Assembly: GCA_024180945.1 (NCBI GenBank)
Contig: JAKSGN010000036.1
Span: 310,001 to 374,000 of the forward strand
Length of the DNA stretch: 64,000 bases
Source of the DNA: Macrophomina tecta
Lineage: Eukaryota; Ascomycota; Dothideomycetes; Botryosphaeriales; Botryosphaeriaceae
Direction of reading: 5' to 3'
Part shown: piece by piece, positions 54,920 through 64,000 of the stretch
Position numbering within the stretch: the first letter of the stretch is position 1
How the letters are laid out: each line of letters starts with the position of its first letter
Made by a program: the position numbers and the translations under genes
The notes under the pieces: generated by a model
Databases searched by the model: none
Told to the model about the DNA's origin: nothing
What the model saw: the letters and a program-made list of their open reading frames with translations, nothing else

Positions 54920-56817
54920 AGGGATGGAGAAAGTGCGCGAGACAGAGTGATGGGAATTATTTTTTTGACGGATTTTCTTGCGTGATGTTTTAGCTTTTTA
55001 TCTTGTGTTCGGAACTGTATATATATACCTTGGAGAGGCTTGTTTGATTGTAGGAGCGGAGGAAAATGAGAGAGGAGGTGTGGAAGTAGAAAGTTGAAGA
55101 AAGTGTATTGAGAAGCAATATTCCCCATCATCATACTCGCCCAACGCCGCTGCGCTTTTTCCTTGTGTTTTTGCCCGGGCCTCTGTCTGCCAATTTCCTT
55201 CGTGTGTCCTTGTCGTGTTGCCTATGCGCTTGTTTTTCCTTGCGATCTTTTGTAATACCCACTGGAAATGATCCAGGATTAAATTTTGTTCTTAGCACTA
55301 TCCATGAAAGAGAACTGTGAGGGCTGACCTTGCATACGCTAATGGATGTCGAAAGGCTTCAACGCTCGATAACTATGATATTTCATATTTATATATATAT
55401 TATAGAGGAGTCATCCTGAAGCAATACCCTAAGAGGGATTCTACATTACTGATTACTTCCAACCATCTCACCTCCTCGGCCCTCTCGTGGCTTTGGAATA
55501 TTTCTTTAGTTAAATTTCTAGGTGGGCGCAATGATCTCTTCTTTGGTGCCCAAAGCTACGAACCTGGCATCGTTTCATCTACTCTTATTCCTGCGATGAG
55601 GAACGCTAGTCCTTATCTTTGGTCGCTACAATCACTACAGCACGCCTAGTCAGCTTAATTACAGTCCTTTGCAAAACCAGCTTCATTCGCGGCGCAATAC
55701 AATACGCTAAAACACGAAGCTGCCCCTATAGGTGTCCATTTCGCACTCTTTCTTTCCTATACTTAGTAATGCTCTTTTCTAGTATATATAATCGTCTGCC
55801 TTTCTGCATCTTTCTTAGTACTCAGTTATCTTTTATTATAATATTCGAATTTAATATTATGCATTCTAATAATCTAAGAATTTTATCTAATACTGAAGAT
55901 GGAGGGTCGTAATAGCTCTTCTAGAGCGTTGTCTCCTTGGTATTTTAGGCCTGTAGCATTTTGTATCTTTTAGCTAGTCATTACATATAATATATATAGA
56001 GATTCGAAAAGTAAAGGTTTTACTATAGACCGTCTACCTAACTCGCCCGCTGCCTTATAGCTAAAATACCGCGTTATTACTCTGGTTAGCGTTCTTTAAC
56101 GCGTAGTTAATCGTCGCCTCTAATATAATAAGGTTAAAGAGGTAGAAAAGAAGAACTTATTACTTTGGAAAAGTTAGAAAAGCTAGCTTTGTATATAGAA
56201 GGAGAAGGAAGGAAGGATATTAGTAAGTAGAGGAAAGAAAGAGTGCAGAATAGCGAAACCCCTGTGTGGCTAATTGCACGGGCAGATTCATATTTCAGCG
56301 TATTATATTGCGCCTTGAGTGACGCTGGTTTTGAAAACGACAGTATCTATGCATCTGAAAACCTCGTATAGGAAGGATTACCTGTCGTGTGTGCCACAAA
56401 GCTTCCATCATGCGCATGCCACATATTTTTGGAGTTCAGTTTTTGGGAGGTCATGTTGAAGTGGTTCCACACTGCGGGCGACACGACCAATAGCGGTTTG
56501 GCCGGTCGGTCACGACGACCTTCTTGGTGTAAATACCGCAAGTTCCAAGCCAGGAACATAACAATATCTGGCCGGATCGCCGTCTACCAGCCTCATAATA
56601 GCCTTTGTGGCTTTTGTTGGTGGAGCCTGGCGAGAGCGGGGTTAAGTTACATGCTCCAACTGTCGCAAACTTGCTCAAGAGAAACTCCGCGAGATACTGG
56701 GCACCGTTCTCCGCTGAAAAGCTCCCGCTTTCTTCTCCTGATACTCTCTTTCCACAACACTTTTCAGCACAGGAAGCCCCCCTGTCCCACACGCTATTCC
56801 ACCTCGCGGCGGCAGCG
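54920..56817. other. Intergenic region with an AT-rich, RIP-like island
   Basis: Starts with the 3' UTR of the wall-protein gene (TATATATACC near 55019). From about 55320 to 56240 the DNA becomes AT- and TA-rich with many short stops in all frames, unlike the GC-rich neighbours. This is the look of a transposon relic after RIP. I could not recover a recognisable transposase frame. Confidence 0.55.
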
Positions 56818-57599
56818 ATGATCATGACCATGGCCATAGGCGCTCCGGCGAGCAGTGCCACCACCGCCGCCACCACGGGACCCATGCAACCCACCTCAAC
56901 ACCCAACGCCCCAGCCACGAGTCCCGGAACCATGGCCGGCATGCCCATGGCTATGACCTTCTCGACCGGCACCCGCGTAACCCTCCTCTTCGACGGATGG
57001 ACAACAACCTCCCCGGGCGCGTACGTCGGCGCAATCCTCCTGCTCTTCGTCCTCAGCGTCTTCCAACGCTTCCTAGGCTCGCTCCGCATCCAGATCGAGA
57101 AAGCCTGGCTCGAGCGGCGTGCATACGGCGAAAGCGATGAGAGTTCCGTTGCTGCTGCTGCGGCGGGCGGCGGGCGCGAGAAGAGAAGGTGGGGCCGCGC
57201 GCGGCGGGAGAAGTATGTTGCCGACGAGGACGGCGGCACACATGAGGAAAAAGAGCCACTGTCGCCGCGGTTGCCTGTCGGAGCGCATCTGCAAGCCCAG
57301 AGCGGCGGTGGGAGGAGCGCTTTCTGGGTGCCGAGTGAAGCGTGGTGCTGGAGGACGGATGGCGTGCGCGCGTTGCTGAAGTTTGTTAGAGCTGCGCTTG
57401 GGTATCTTTTGTGAGTAGCTTGACGTCCGCTGCGAGGGTTGGAGGCTGACTACGGTTCGACAGAATGCTGGCGGTGATGACGTTCAATGTGGGAGTGTTC
57501 TTTGCTGTGCTCGGTGGAATCTTGATTGGAGAGCTTGTGTTTGGGCGGTACTCGCAAGGCGGCCCTACGAGGCAGGAAGATGGATGTCACGACGTGTGA
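56818..57599 (+). CDS. Ctr-family copper transporter
   Basis: Predicted high-affinity Cu(I) transporter of the Ctr family (PF04145) in plasma or vacuolar membrane. Exons 56818-57410 and 57464-57599 give 242 residues. The N-terminus is Met-rich (GTMAGMPMAMTF), as expected for copper capture. The first membrane segment is SPGAYVGAILLLFVLSVFQ. A long basic/acidic cytosolic loop with an Ala/Gly-rich patch follows. The splice joins GYLL to MLAVMTFNVGVFFAV, which contains the essential MxxxM motif (MLAVM), and the third helix holds the GxxxG packing motif (GGILIGELVFG). Both diagnostic motifs are therefore present only with the intron removed. A frame upstream of 56818 is open to 56605 but lacks features. 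Confidence 0.92.
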
Positions 57600-59991
57600 G
57601 TGGGTCGCGGGAGTATAGAGTTTATTCACAGATCCACCCCCAAGCATAGAGACAGGTGTGGCTGAATGATATTTATTTCCTTCATCAGCAGCAACTGAAT
57701 TTGCTTAATGTCTCGTCCTCCGAACTTGAGACTCTGTTTAAAGCAACTGATCCATCAATACTTGTGCCTAACACGTCTCTCCCGCACCTCATACGGCTCA
57801 TGGTAATACGACCCCCTGTATTTTCGGCGATCGGGCGTAGTAGCTATGATGTACCAAGCATCTGTGATTGTACGTCAGCAGAGGAGAAAAGGGCCACTGG
57901 AGATGACGCTCGGAAAAAGGGTAGGAGGTACTGACGCAATATTCCGGGAACCCAGCCCATCAAGTCAAGGAAGATATTGATCAGCACCTGGCCGCTGCAG
58001 CCGCGCTTGGCTGCGACGGCAACGGGGATGCAGTATTTTTTTTTTTTTTTGTATGGAACGTGCAAAAGCGTATAATGCAACATAGTTGAGATCAATGGTT
58101 TCCTGAGCGATGTTGTGCACGATTGGATTAACGCTGACGTGGGCCAAGAGCGGCGCCCTTAGACACTGCTCGTTAACGCCAGCACTAACTCTGAGTATGA
58201 ATTGAGTTATGCTTCCAATAGTTTCAACTCAAGGTATGCTTGTCAGTCTATGGATAAGCTTCAGAAAGTCTAGAATTATGATCTCATCCTGACCCCGCAA
58301 ACTTTACTTTAATACCACAACCTCCCCCTAGTCTTGACATTTGACAATCGACACTTGTTTGCAATCAATAATATACATAATATCAGCATATCCTTGGCTT
58401 CTCTCGTACATCCTACCTCAAAATGACCACTGTAGGTCGATCACCCTTTACCACAATCCAAACCACGCAAACCGAACTATTGACACCGCCACAGAGCCGC
58501 GACATCGTCCTCTACATCATCGCTATCTTTCTGCCCCCCTCAAGGACCCAGATGCACACAAATGGAGGAAGTTTAAGCACATCATAACAATTCTGCACCC
58601 CGCGCGCTCTCTGAACTAGCTCTACCAGCCATTCATAGTCATGTGTTGGCCACAGCGTACGCTCCATCCAAAGACACTCCGCTGACTCTGTCCGTCGCTA
58701 CTATCTTCTCCGCTGTTGTCTCGCCTCCATTTACCTAAAGAAGTGTGTGTCTTGACACAATATACCCGTTTCCGGATCATTTTGTTGCCATTTTCTGCAC
58801 GGGTTGTCGCATTGCGACTTGCCATTGGCTGAAGACGGAGCCGGGACGCCATTCTTCGCGCTTCCAGGGTCACCTTGGTGTACCCGGTCACACCGTGCAC
58901 GAAACTGCGCGCCTTCAACACCAATCGCGGTTAGGCAGAGCCGTTGCTTTGGCTATAACTAGACGGCCGAGCCCACCAAGTAGCTGTACCGTCGAGTCGC
59001 CGAGCACCATCCTTCGCATGCAGCCCTTAAAGGCATCTTATGGAAAAAAATTCTCTCTTATCTGTGCACTTTTCTACCTCTCCACCTACTCCACCTCTTC
59101 TGGATCGCGTCTCTAGCCGGTAAGCTCTTCAGGGCTTTTACATAGTACAAGTGAGAAAAATTATCACAGATCGTCCGATTAATTTCCTTCTTTTTGGGCC
59201 GAAAACAAAGGGAAGTAAAAGAAGTCTACCATGGCTGTCCGGAGGCGGCGCAAAGAGCCAAAATATAAGTTCTCATCCCAGCATTACCGACTACGCCTCA
59301 ATGACGTGGGAAAGATCGGGACAGTGAAGAGAAATCATTCACCTTCGAGTAAGAAAAAAGTCAACAAGGTCTCGGAGAGGTGGCTAAAAAGACTCTCGTA
59401 TCGGTTATTATTTTATTTTCAGGCAACCACCCCACCAATTAAGTGGCTTTGGAATGGAGCAAATGACGGAACACGTTTACCTACTCGATATTGCTAAGGG
59501 GCTTCTTATATACCCCTCCCTTCACTTCCGTGTAGGTGGTGGGGGATACTTATAGAAAGTGGATTCAGGGGTTTTTGGTAATGTATTATAGGTCTTAGGC
59601 TTCAATGTGACACCGTCGTGGCTAAGTAAACCTTAGTCCGTTACTTTTTCTTGAATCCGAGCATGCGTGTAGCACTAGGCAGCCCAAATGAGAATGACCG
59701 AATGTATTAGAGCGCCTTTTGGCCGCTGTTAAATAGTTTACAGTCTCACCAAGGCACTCTGAGGGATAACCACTGTGTTCAAACAACTCTTGTCCTACAA
59801 GGGAAACTAGTAGTAATGGCGGCAGAACGTTGCTGTTCTCCCGATCGCCCATACACTGCCTAAATGGCAACCAATAAGCCAGAAAAATTGGAAAGAAGGC
59901 TGTTTACAACGAGATATAGGTCTGTGTGATGTTTCACTCCAAACCGGTTGGTGGAGGGCGTTGCTGAGGTTCGAGAGAGGCAGAATTTAAC
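57600..59991. other. Intergenic region without a supportable gene
   Basis: About 2.4 kb of mixed composition, AT-richer than the left half of the window. It includes a T14 run near 58036-58050. One basic 88-residue frame at 59231-59497 was considered and not accepted. Nothing else is recognisable. Confidence 0.5.
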
Positions 59992-61370
59992 TCAATGAGT
60001 ACTCGAGCCCCTTCGTCCAATGAATTTACTAAGCCCTAAAAGCATATTCGGGCTGTTGTCGCGATCGGAACCGGTGCTTTTGTGCGTTGACCCTGATGAC
60101 CTGTCGTTGCTCTTCTTGGTAGGCTCAGGGGGTGATTTTTCTGATTCCCCACTACGAACTCTTGTTCTTGGCTCTGGCGATCGCTGCGGAGACTGAATTG
60201 GCGTCGATCCAGCAATGAATACTGGCTTTGTAATCTGGTGGTATTCTTCTCGGGAATCAACGCGACACAACGAGGGAAAAAGTGTGCCAAAGACTTGGTG
60301 GACCTCCTGGCCGTCAATCGGTCTAAACGTTTTTATGTTTCGGTAGGTAGCTCTCTGATTTTTGGCCGAGGTAGTGTTAGGACTGCCAACTACGACTTTG
60401 TAGTCGTCCGCTGCAAGACCTAGCTTGTGCTGTAGTATTACCGCCTCCCGAAAAATATCCTCTCTCAATTCTTTTTCGTATTCTTTAAACACCTCTTCCC
60501 TCGGTAGCCATTGAAGTAAGTGGTGACGGATTTTCCCGTATATGTCGTCGAAAAAGTGCTTGTAGTTCTCGGCAAATAGAGGGTGGTCCATGAGGATGGT
60601 CAGTGTCTGAGTCCTCCACTTGTCTATGTAGTGATCGTCTGTTCCAACACGTTAGAGTACCATCAGAATTACGATAAAGCCGCGCCATACATACCGTAAT
60701 GACGCCCCAAGCGTTTCATTCCTGCAACAGCGTGATTCAAGAATTCCGTTTGTTCGCTGTTAATGCCAATGGGATACCGAGCGCTGAAGACGTACATGGC
60801 AAGGCTATGAGCGATGAGCCATGATAGGAAGAAATAGTCGATTGAATCGGAAGCTTTGTACGCCCTTGCGTCTCTGAAGCACGGGGGCATGAATTCGAAG
60901 ACTGGTGGTGCTCTACCTGCTGCATGATCTTGCTTCAAGGTCCGCAGTCGCTTTTCATACTTGCTCAACCAATCTGTTGCGGACGACTTCGCCGTTACAT
61001 TGTAGACCCACTGTTCAATGGCGTCTTGGATTCCTTCGTACAGCCTTTGAGCGGTGGCATCAGTAATGTGATCTTCGGGAAGATCCCGCAGACGGACCAC
61101 CTGGTATTGGGCGACTTCATCTTCTAAGGCCCTATTTTGCTGTCGAAGGCGGTCGTTCTCCGACTGAAGGTCATCAATGATTGGTCGCGCTAAGTCGATG
61201 TGCGCGAGAGCTAATGAATGAGAATCGGAGGCCGGGGGCTCGAGATGGAGGTCGCCACACTTTGCAGAAGTCGATCCGGTAAAAATTTGGCTGGTGGAGT
61301 CGTTAACCTGTTCGTCGGAGTGGCTGAGATCCTCTTGTCCTGGGTTGTGTGATGCGGTTGAGTCCGCCAT
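59992..61370 (-). CDS. Hypothetical fungal protein with a coiled-coil
   Basis: Exons 61370-60695 and 60638-59992 give 440 residues. The splice joins KRLGRHY to DDHYIDKWRTQTLTILMDHP and continues FAENYKHFFDDIYGKIRHHL. The N-terminus (MADSTASHNPGQEDLSHSDE) is acidic and disordered. A coiled-coil lies near residues 70-100 (DDLQSENDRLRQQNRALEDE). The central part has LRDLPEDHITDATAQRLYEG, then EQWVYNVTA and SLAMYVFSARYPIGIN. The C-terminus is Ser/Arg/Pro-rich. This looks like a multi-copy ascomycete family of unknown function that I have seen around NACHT or HET gene neighbourhoods, but I cannot name a domain. No signal peptide or membrane segment. The frame is open upstream to 61595; the chosen start precedes a normal hydrophilic N-terminus. 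Confidence 0.75.
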
Positions 61371-62852
61371 GTCTGTGCGCAAAAGCCATTCAAAATAAAA
61401 TCCAGCAAAGATATAGGAGGATGAAAACAAGGTAAGGCTCTGGATGTATGGATGTTGCGGGGTCATAGTCGTTGTTGGGTAATACTCGGTCATGCAGGGT
61501 GTGCCGAGTTTGGCTCGGATGAAGCCACACCGCAGCCCCCTGTAGCCTCGGGAGCATGCTTGCGTGGAGGCGAAAACCAATATATGCATCCACATGCGAG
61601 AGATTGTCTTTGCAGGGTGGCCTTTGGTGCATTGCTGGCTGATAAGTGGTTAAGCCCATCCGAAAGTATTGCCGTGACGATCCTGGTGATTCGCGGCCAC
61701 GTACGGATCAGTGAGTAATCATTGATATCGTGTATTACTTAATTGTTGACTTCTCCAGTAGCCAATTTTCCACAAGCTGCTTTTACCTCCAATTTTCCAC
61801 GAAAAGTCGCTCTAGGAGCTTACGTTTGAGACGCCATTGCGTGTCGTAGGCCCTGCGGCGAAGGCCAGCCTTCTCGAACCGGTACACTCGACCAGGCCAC
61901 GATGACAAAGAAAAATGATGCCGTCGCAGTAATCGTCGTCATTCTTCTCTTGCTTATTATTTTAATTAGCTAGTTATTACACCGATGCTATCACACTGCC
62001 CCCAGCTTTCCTCTGTCAGAGGAGGAAATGTATGAAACCCGCGAACCTCCTCCGCACACACCATGTCCACCAGTCGTGACTGGACTGCCAGACGATTCCA
62101 ATAGGTACGATGAGCCCAACCGTAAACTATGGAGGAACGATAGAAAACATCCTCGTTTCTAATCCTTACGGCAGTCAGCCACGTAACATTCACGTGCGTG
62201 ATGAGACGGTCGCCAGGCCTCCAGGACGCGTTCATGTGCGGAACCCGCGAAGCACGCATGACCGAATTCACGTACAGCATCGGCACAGCCCTCAAGGAAG
62301 GGTGCACGTCCGTTCTTGAAACAAAGGAAGGTCAGACAGTCCACGTTGCCATCCCCGCATTCCTTCAGGGTGCAATGGGGCGGCCTCTCACAGAGCACAA
62401 GGCGGGTGTGGGTGGCTTCATGTGTTCTTAGAGGTCCGGACGGCCGGATCGCTGCCAGCGATCGGAATGGGCTCAAATGCATTCGGCGATGATCTTAACA
62501 CGTGTTCCCCGGCCTGGCCCGCACTTATCATGGTTGTGGCGTGGTGTGCACCTGTGCTGAGAAGCCGAAGTAATTGACTGGGAGCCTTAGCGGGCTCCGA
62601 TGCAGTCAATCGTGTTCGCAAGCATTCCAGATGCTGCCTGGTGTACCAACTGGGGCTGTGCTTTGCAATGCAGCCTTTTGCCCGCAGCTTTCTCGTGACT
62701 GTCCCTCATGGTGGCGTGGCCTAGCCCAAATCGACGCGAAGTGACATTGTGCGCGCAGCCTTATCTTCACCCTACGCGCTCTTGCCATCCCATTCCGCCT
62801 TTCGAACGCTGACGCTTGCCGATGCCTCTCAGACGCCAACACCATCCAAAAC
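61371..62852. other. Intergenic region with a periodic repeat
   Basis: About 1.5 kb with no supportable gene. A degenerate 36-bp periodicity occurs at about 62180-62315, where each unit carries a TTCA(C/T)GT(G/A)C-like core. The divergent promoters of the hypothetical protein (-) and the Hsp70-like gene (+) lie here. Confidence 0.5.
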
Positions 62853-64000
62853 ATGGACTACGGCCGCACCGATCTCTTTGCCAATCTGCATAACTTGAGC
62901 CTCTCCAACCAATACCTCATAGCCGTCGATTTTGGTAATACGACTAGCCGCTACAGCATGGCTATTGCTAAGTGATGTGCTAGGAACAACGTTCTCAGGA
63001 TTGGCATGGGCCTCTAGGTCGGGAGTCAGTTCTCCGTTGCTCCAGGACAGAAGCAATGCCTAACATTCGCGTGCACATAGTCATCTGAGATACGCATCAT
63101 CAACCAATGGCCATCAGGACGCACCGACGAGAAAACTGCGACGTGAGTCGGCTAATTACGTCCAAAAGTAGCCCTTCGTAACCCAACCGCACTAGGACAA
63201 TTCGATATGAAGAGAATGGGGACATCCAGTGGGGATCCGACATCCCGCATCACCTGCCCAAGCACGAATGGTTCAAGCTTGGTCTTGAACCATTAACGTA
63301 CAACGAATCTAAGCTCACAACAAAATACCCCTCGTTTGTGGCAGCTCAAGGCGATGTTCTAGAGTCCGAAAAATTGATCGTGGACTACCTGAGTGCGCTT
63401 AGAAGGCACGCCGAGAAGGAACTTGACGCAGCTCTTCTGCGTGCTAAGGTCATTAACAAACGCCAACGGTCAATCAAATACATCATCACAATCCCCGCAA
63501 TCTGGACGGACAAGGCTAAAGATACCATGCGCACGCTTGCCAGTAGGGCGGGGATGGGAGAGCAGCCACAAAGTATCCAGCTCGTTACTGAACCCGAAGC
63601 GGCGGCAATGCACGAGCTTAAGGAGAGGACCAAGCGCGGACAGACGCCTGACCTGGAGGTCAATGGCACCTTCGTCATCTGCGACGCAGGTGGCGGGTAT
63701 GGCTCCTCCCGTGTCTGGCCGGAGACGGCTCGCCACTGACATTCTATGCAGAACTGTAGATCTCATCTCCTACACAATCACGCAGCTGTACCCGCACCCG
63801 GTCGTGAAAGAAGCCACTTCTGGATCGGGAGGAAAGTGCGGGAGCACGTTCCTCAACCGCATATTCGCCGAGTGGCTGAAACGCCATCTCGGCGACGAAC
63901 CGGAATGGCACGAAGACGTGCTCTCCCGCGCCGTGAGCGACTTTGATCGGGTGAAGACGACGTTTCAACTAGCAACAGGGCGCTCTCAGCACCACTACGT
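62853..64000 (+). CDS. Hsp70-like ATPase (3' end beyond window)
   Basis: Actin/Hsp70-superfamily nucleotide-binding protein of the divergent fungal Hsp70-like group (HSPA12-like), partial. Exons 62853-62934, 62984-63024, 63090-63142, 63196-63696 and 63752 to the edge. The start MDYGRTDLFANLHNLSLSNQ leads to YLIAVDFG joined to TTFSGLAWA, the phosphate-1 loop. Then INQWPSGRTDEKTATTIRYE, GDIQWGSDIPHH, YLSALRRHAEKELDAALL and IKYIITIPAIWTDKAKDTMR, VTEPEAAAMHEL and CDAGGGTVDLISYTIT (phosphate-2 loop). The last splice joins CDAGGG to TVDL, which validates it. The exon 2 to 3 junction is the least certain. Members are frequent in filamentous fungi and often lie beside HET or other recognition genes; function is largely unknown. 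The rest of the gene is outside the window. Confidence 0.85.

Noticed and set aside
59231..59497. 88-codon basic frame (MAVRRRRKEPKYKF start)
   Set aside because: Composition is Lys/Arg-rich at first but there is no resemblance to a known small protein, and the surrounding DNA is AT-rich intergenic; not enough support.

Overview
The window looks like nuclear DNA of a filamentous ascomycete (Pezizomycotina). The evidence is the short 41-116 bp GT-AG introns that repair reading frames at conserved motifs, the families present (HET, Zn2Cys6 fungal transcription factor, Pth11/rhodopsin-type membrane protein, AIM6, QRRRW chitin synthase, intradiol dioxygenase, GPI-anchored cysteine-rich wall protein), and remnants that look like targets of RIP (C:G to T:A changes creating stops). 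A Dothideomycete is a reasonable guess but the sequence alone does not prove it. All exon structures were joined by hand from splice motifs and family conservation.

Layout. 0.4-1.6 kb: triose-phosphate/nucleotide-sugar-type transporter (-). 2.8-8.6 kb: a possible small catabolic cluster of fumarylacetoacetate-hydrolase-family enzyme (+), Zn2Cys6 regulator (-) and Dal5-type MFS permease (+). 9.1-10.9 kb: HET-domain gene (+) with a frameshift. 13.0-16.0 kb: division-2 chitin synthase (-) with a long, simple-repeat-rich upstream region. 18.5-19.7 kb: MDR oxidoreductase (-). 21.5-22.8 kb: decayed relics, including the C-terminus of a PDR-type ABC transporter with three RIP-like stops. 22.9-24.1 kb: secreted GH5 glycosidase (-). 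25.6-28.3 kb: decayed PL26/YetA-like exo-rhamnogalacturonan lyase pseudogene (-), next to a 5'-truncated MFS permease (+) and an intact Tautomerase_3-type gene (-).

30.8-31.5 kb: ribosomal protein S19 (+). 32.5-36.0 kb: three consecutive secreted-protein genes (HELLH metallopeptidase-like, a cysteine-rich protein, and a protein with two FPFPD repeats separated by a Kex2-type Lys-Arg). 36.2-37.1 kb: F-box/DUF7730-like protein (-). 37.8-39.0 kb: AIM6-like phosphodiesterase (+). 39.8-40.9 kb: secreted intradiol dioxygenase (-). 42.2-44.1 kb: a DUF7730/TPR-like protein and a small hypothetical (-). 44.5-46.0 kb: rhodopsin-domain membrane protein with a polyglutamine tail (-).

46.0-52.7 kb is gene-poor and carries only one small Ser-rich hypothetical gene that I can support. 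52.7-54.9 kb: a large repeat-rich, GPI-anchored, cysteine-rich wall protein (+). 54.9-56.8 kb includes an AT-rich, RIP-like island. 56.8-57.6 kb: Ctr-family copper transporter (+). 60.0-61.4 kb: coiled-coil hypothetical protein (-). From 62.85 kb to the window end: an Hsp70-like ATPase (+) cut off by the window edge.

The most noteworthy signals are the decayed rhamnogalacturonan-lyase/permease pair, the RIP-marked ABC transporter relic, the frameshifted HET gene, the secreted-protein island with a Kex2-style repeat precursor, and a 35-bp near-identical non-coding element occurring twice 35 kb apart. I did not find convincing evidence of an entirely new multi-gene system.
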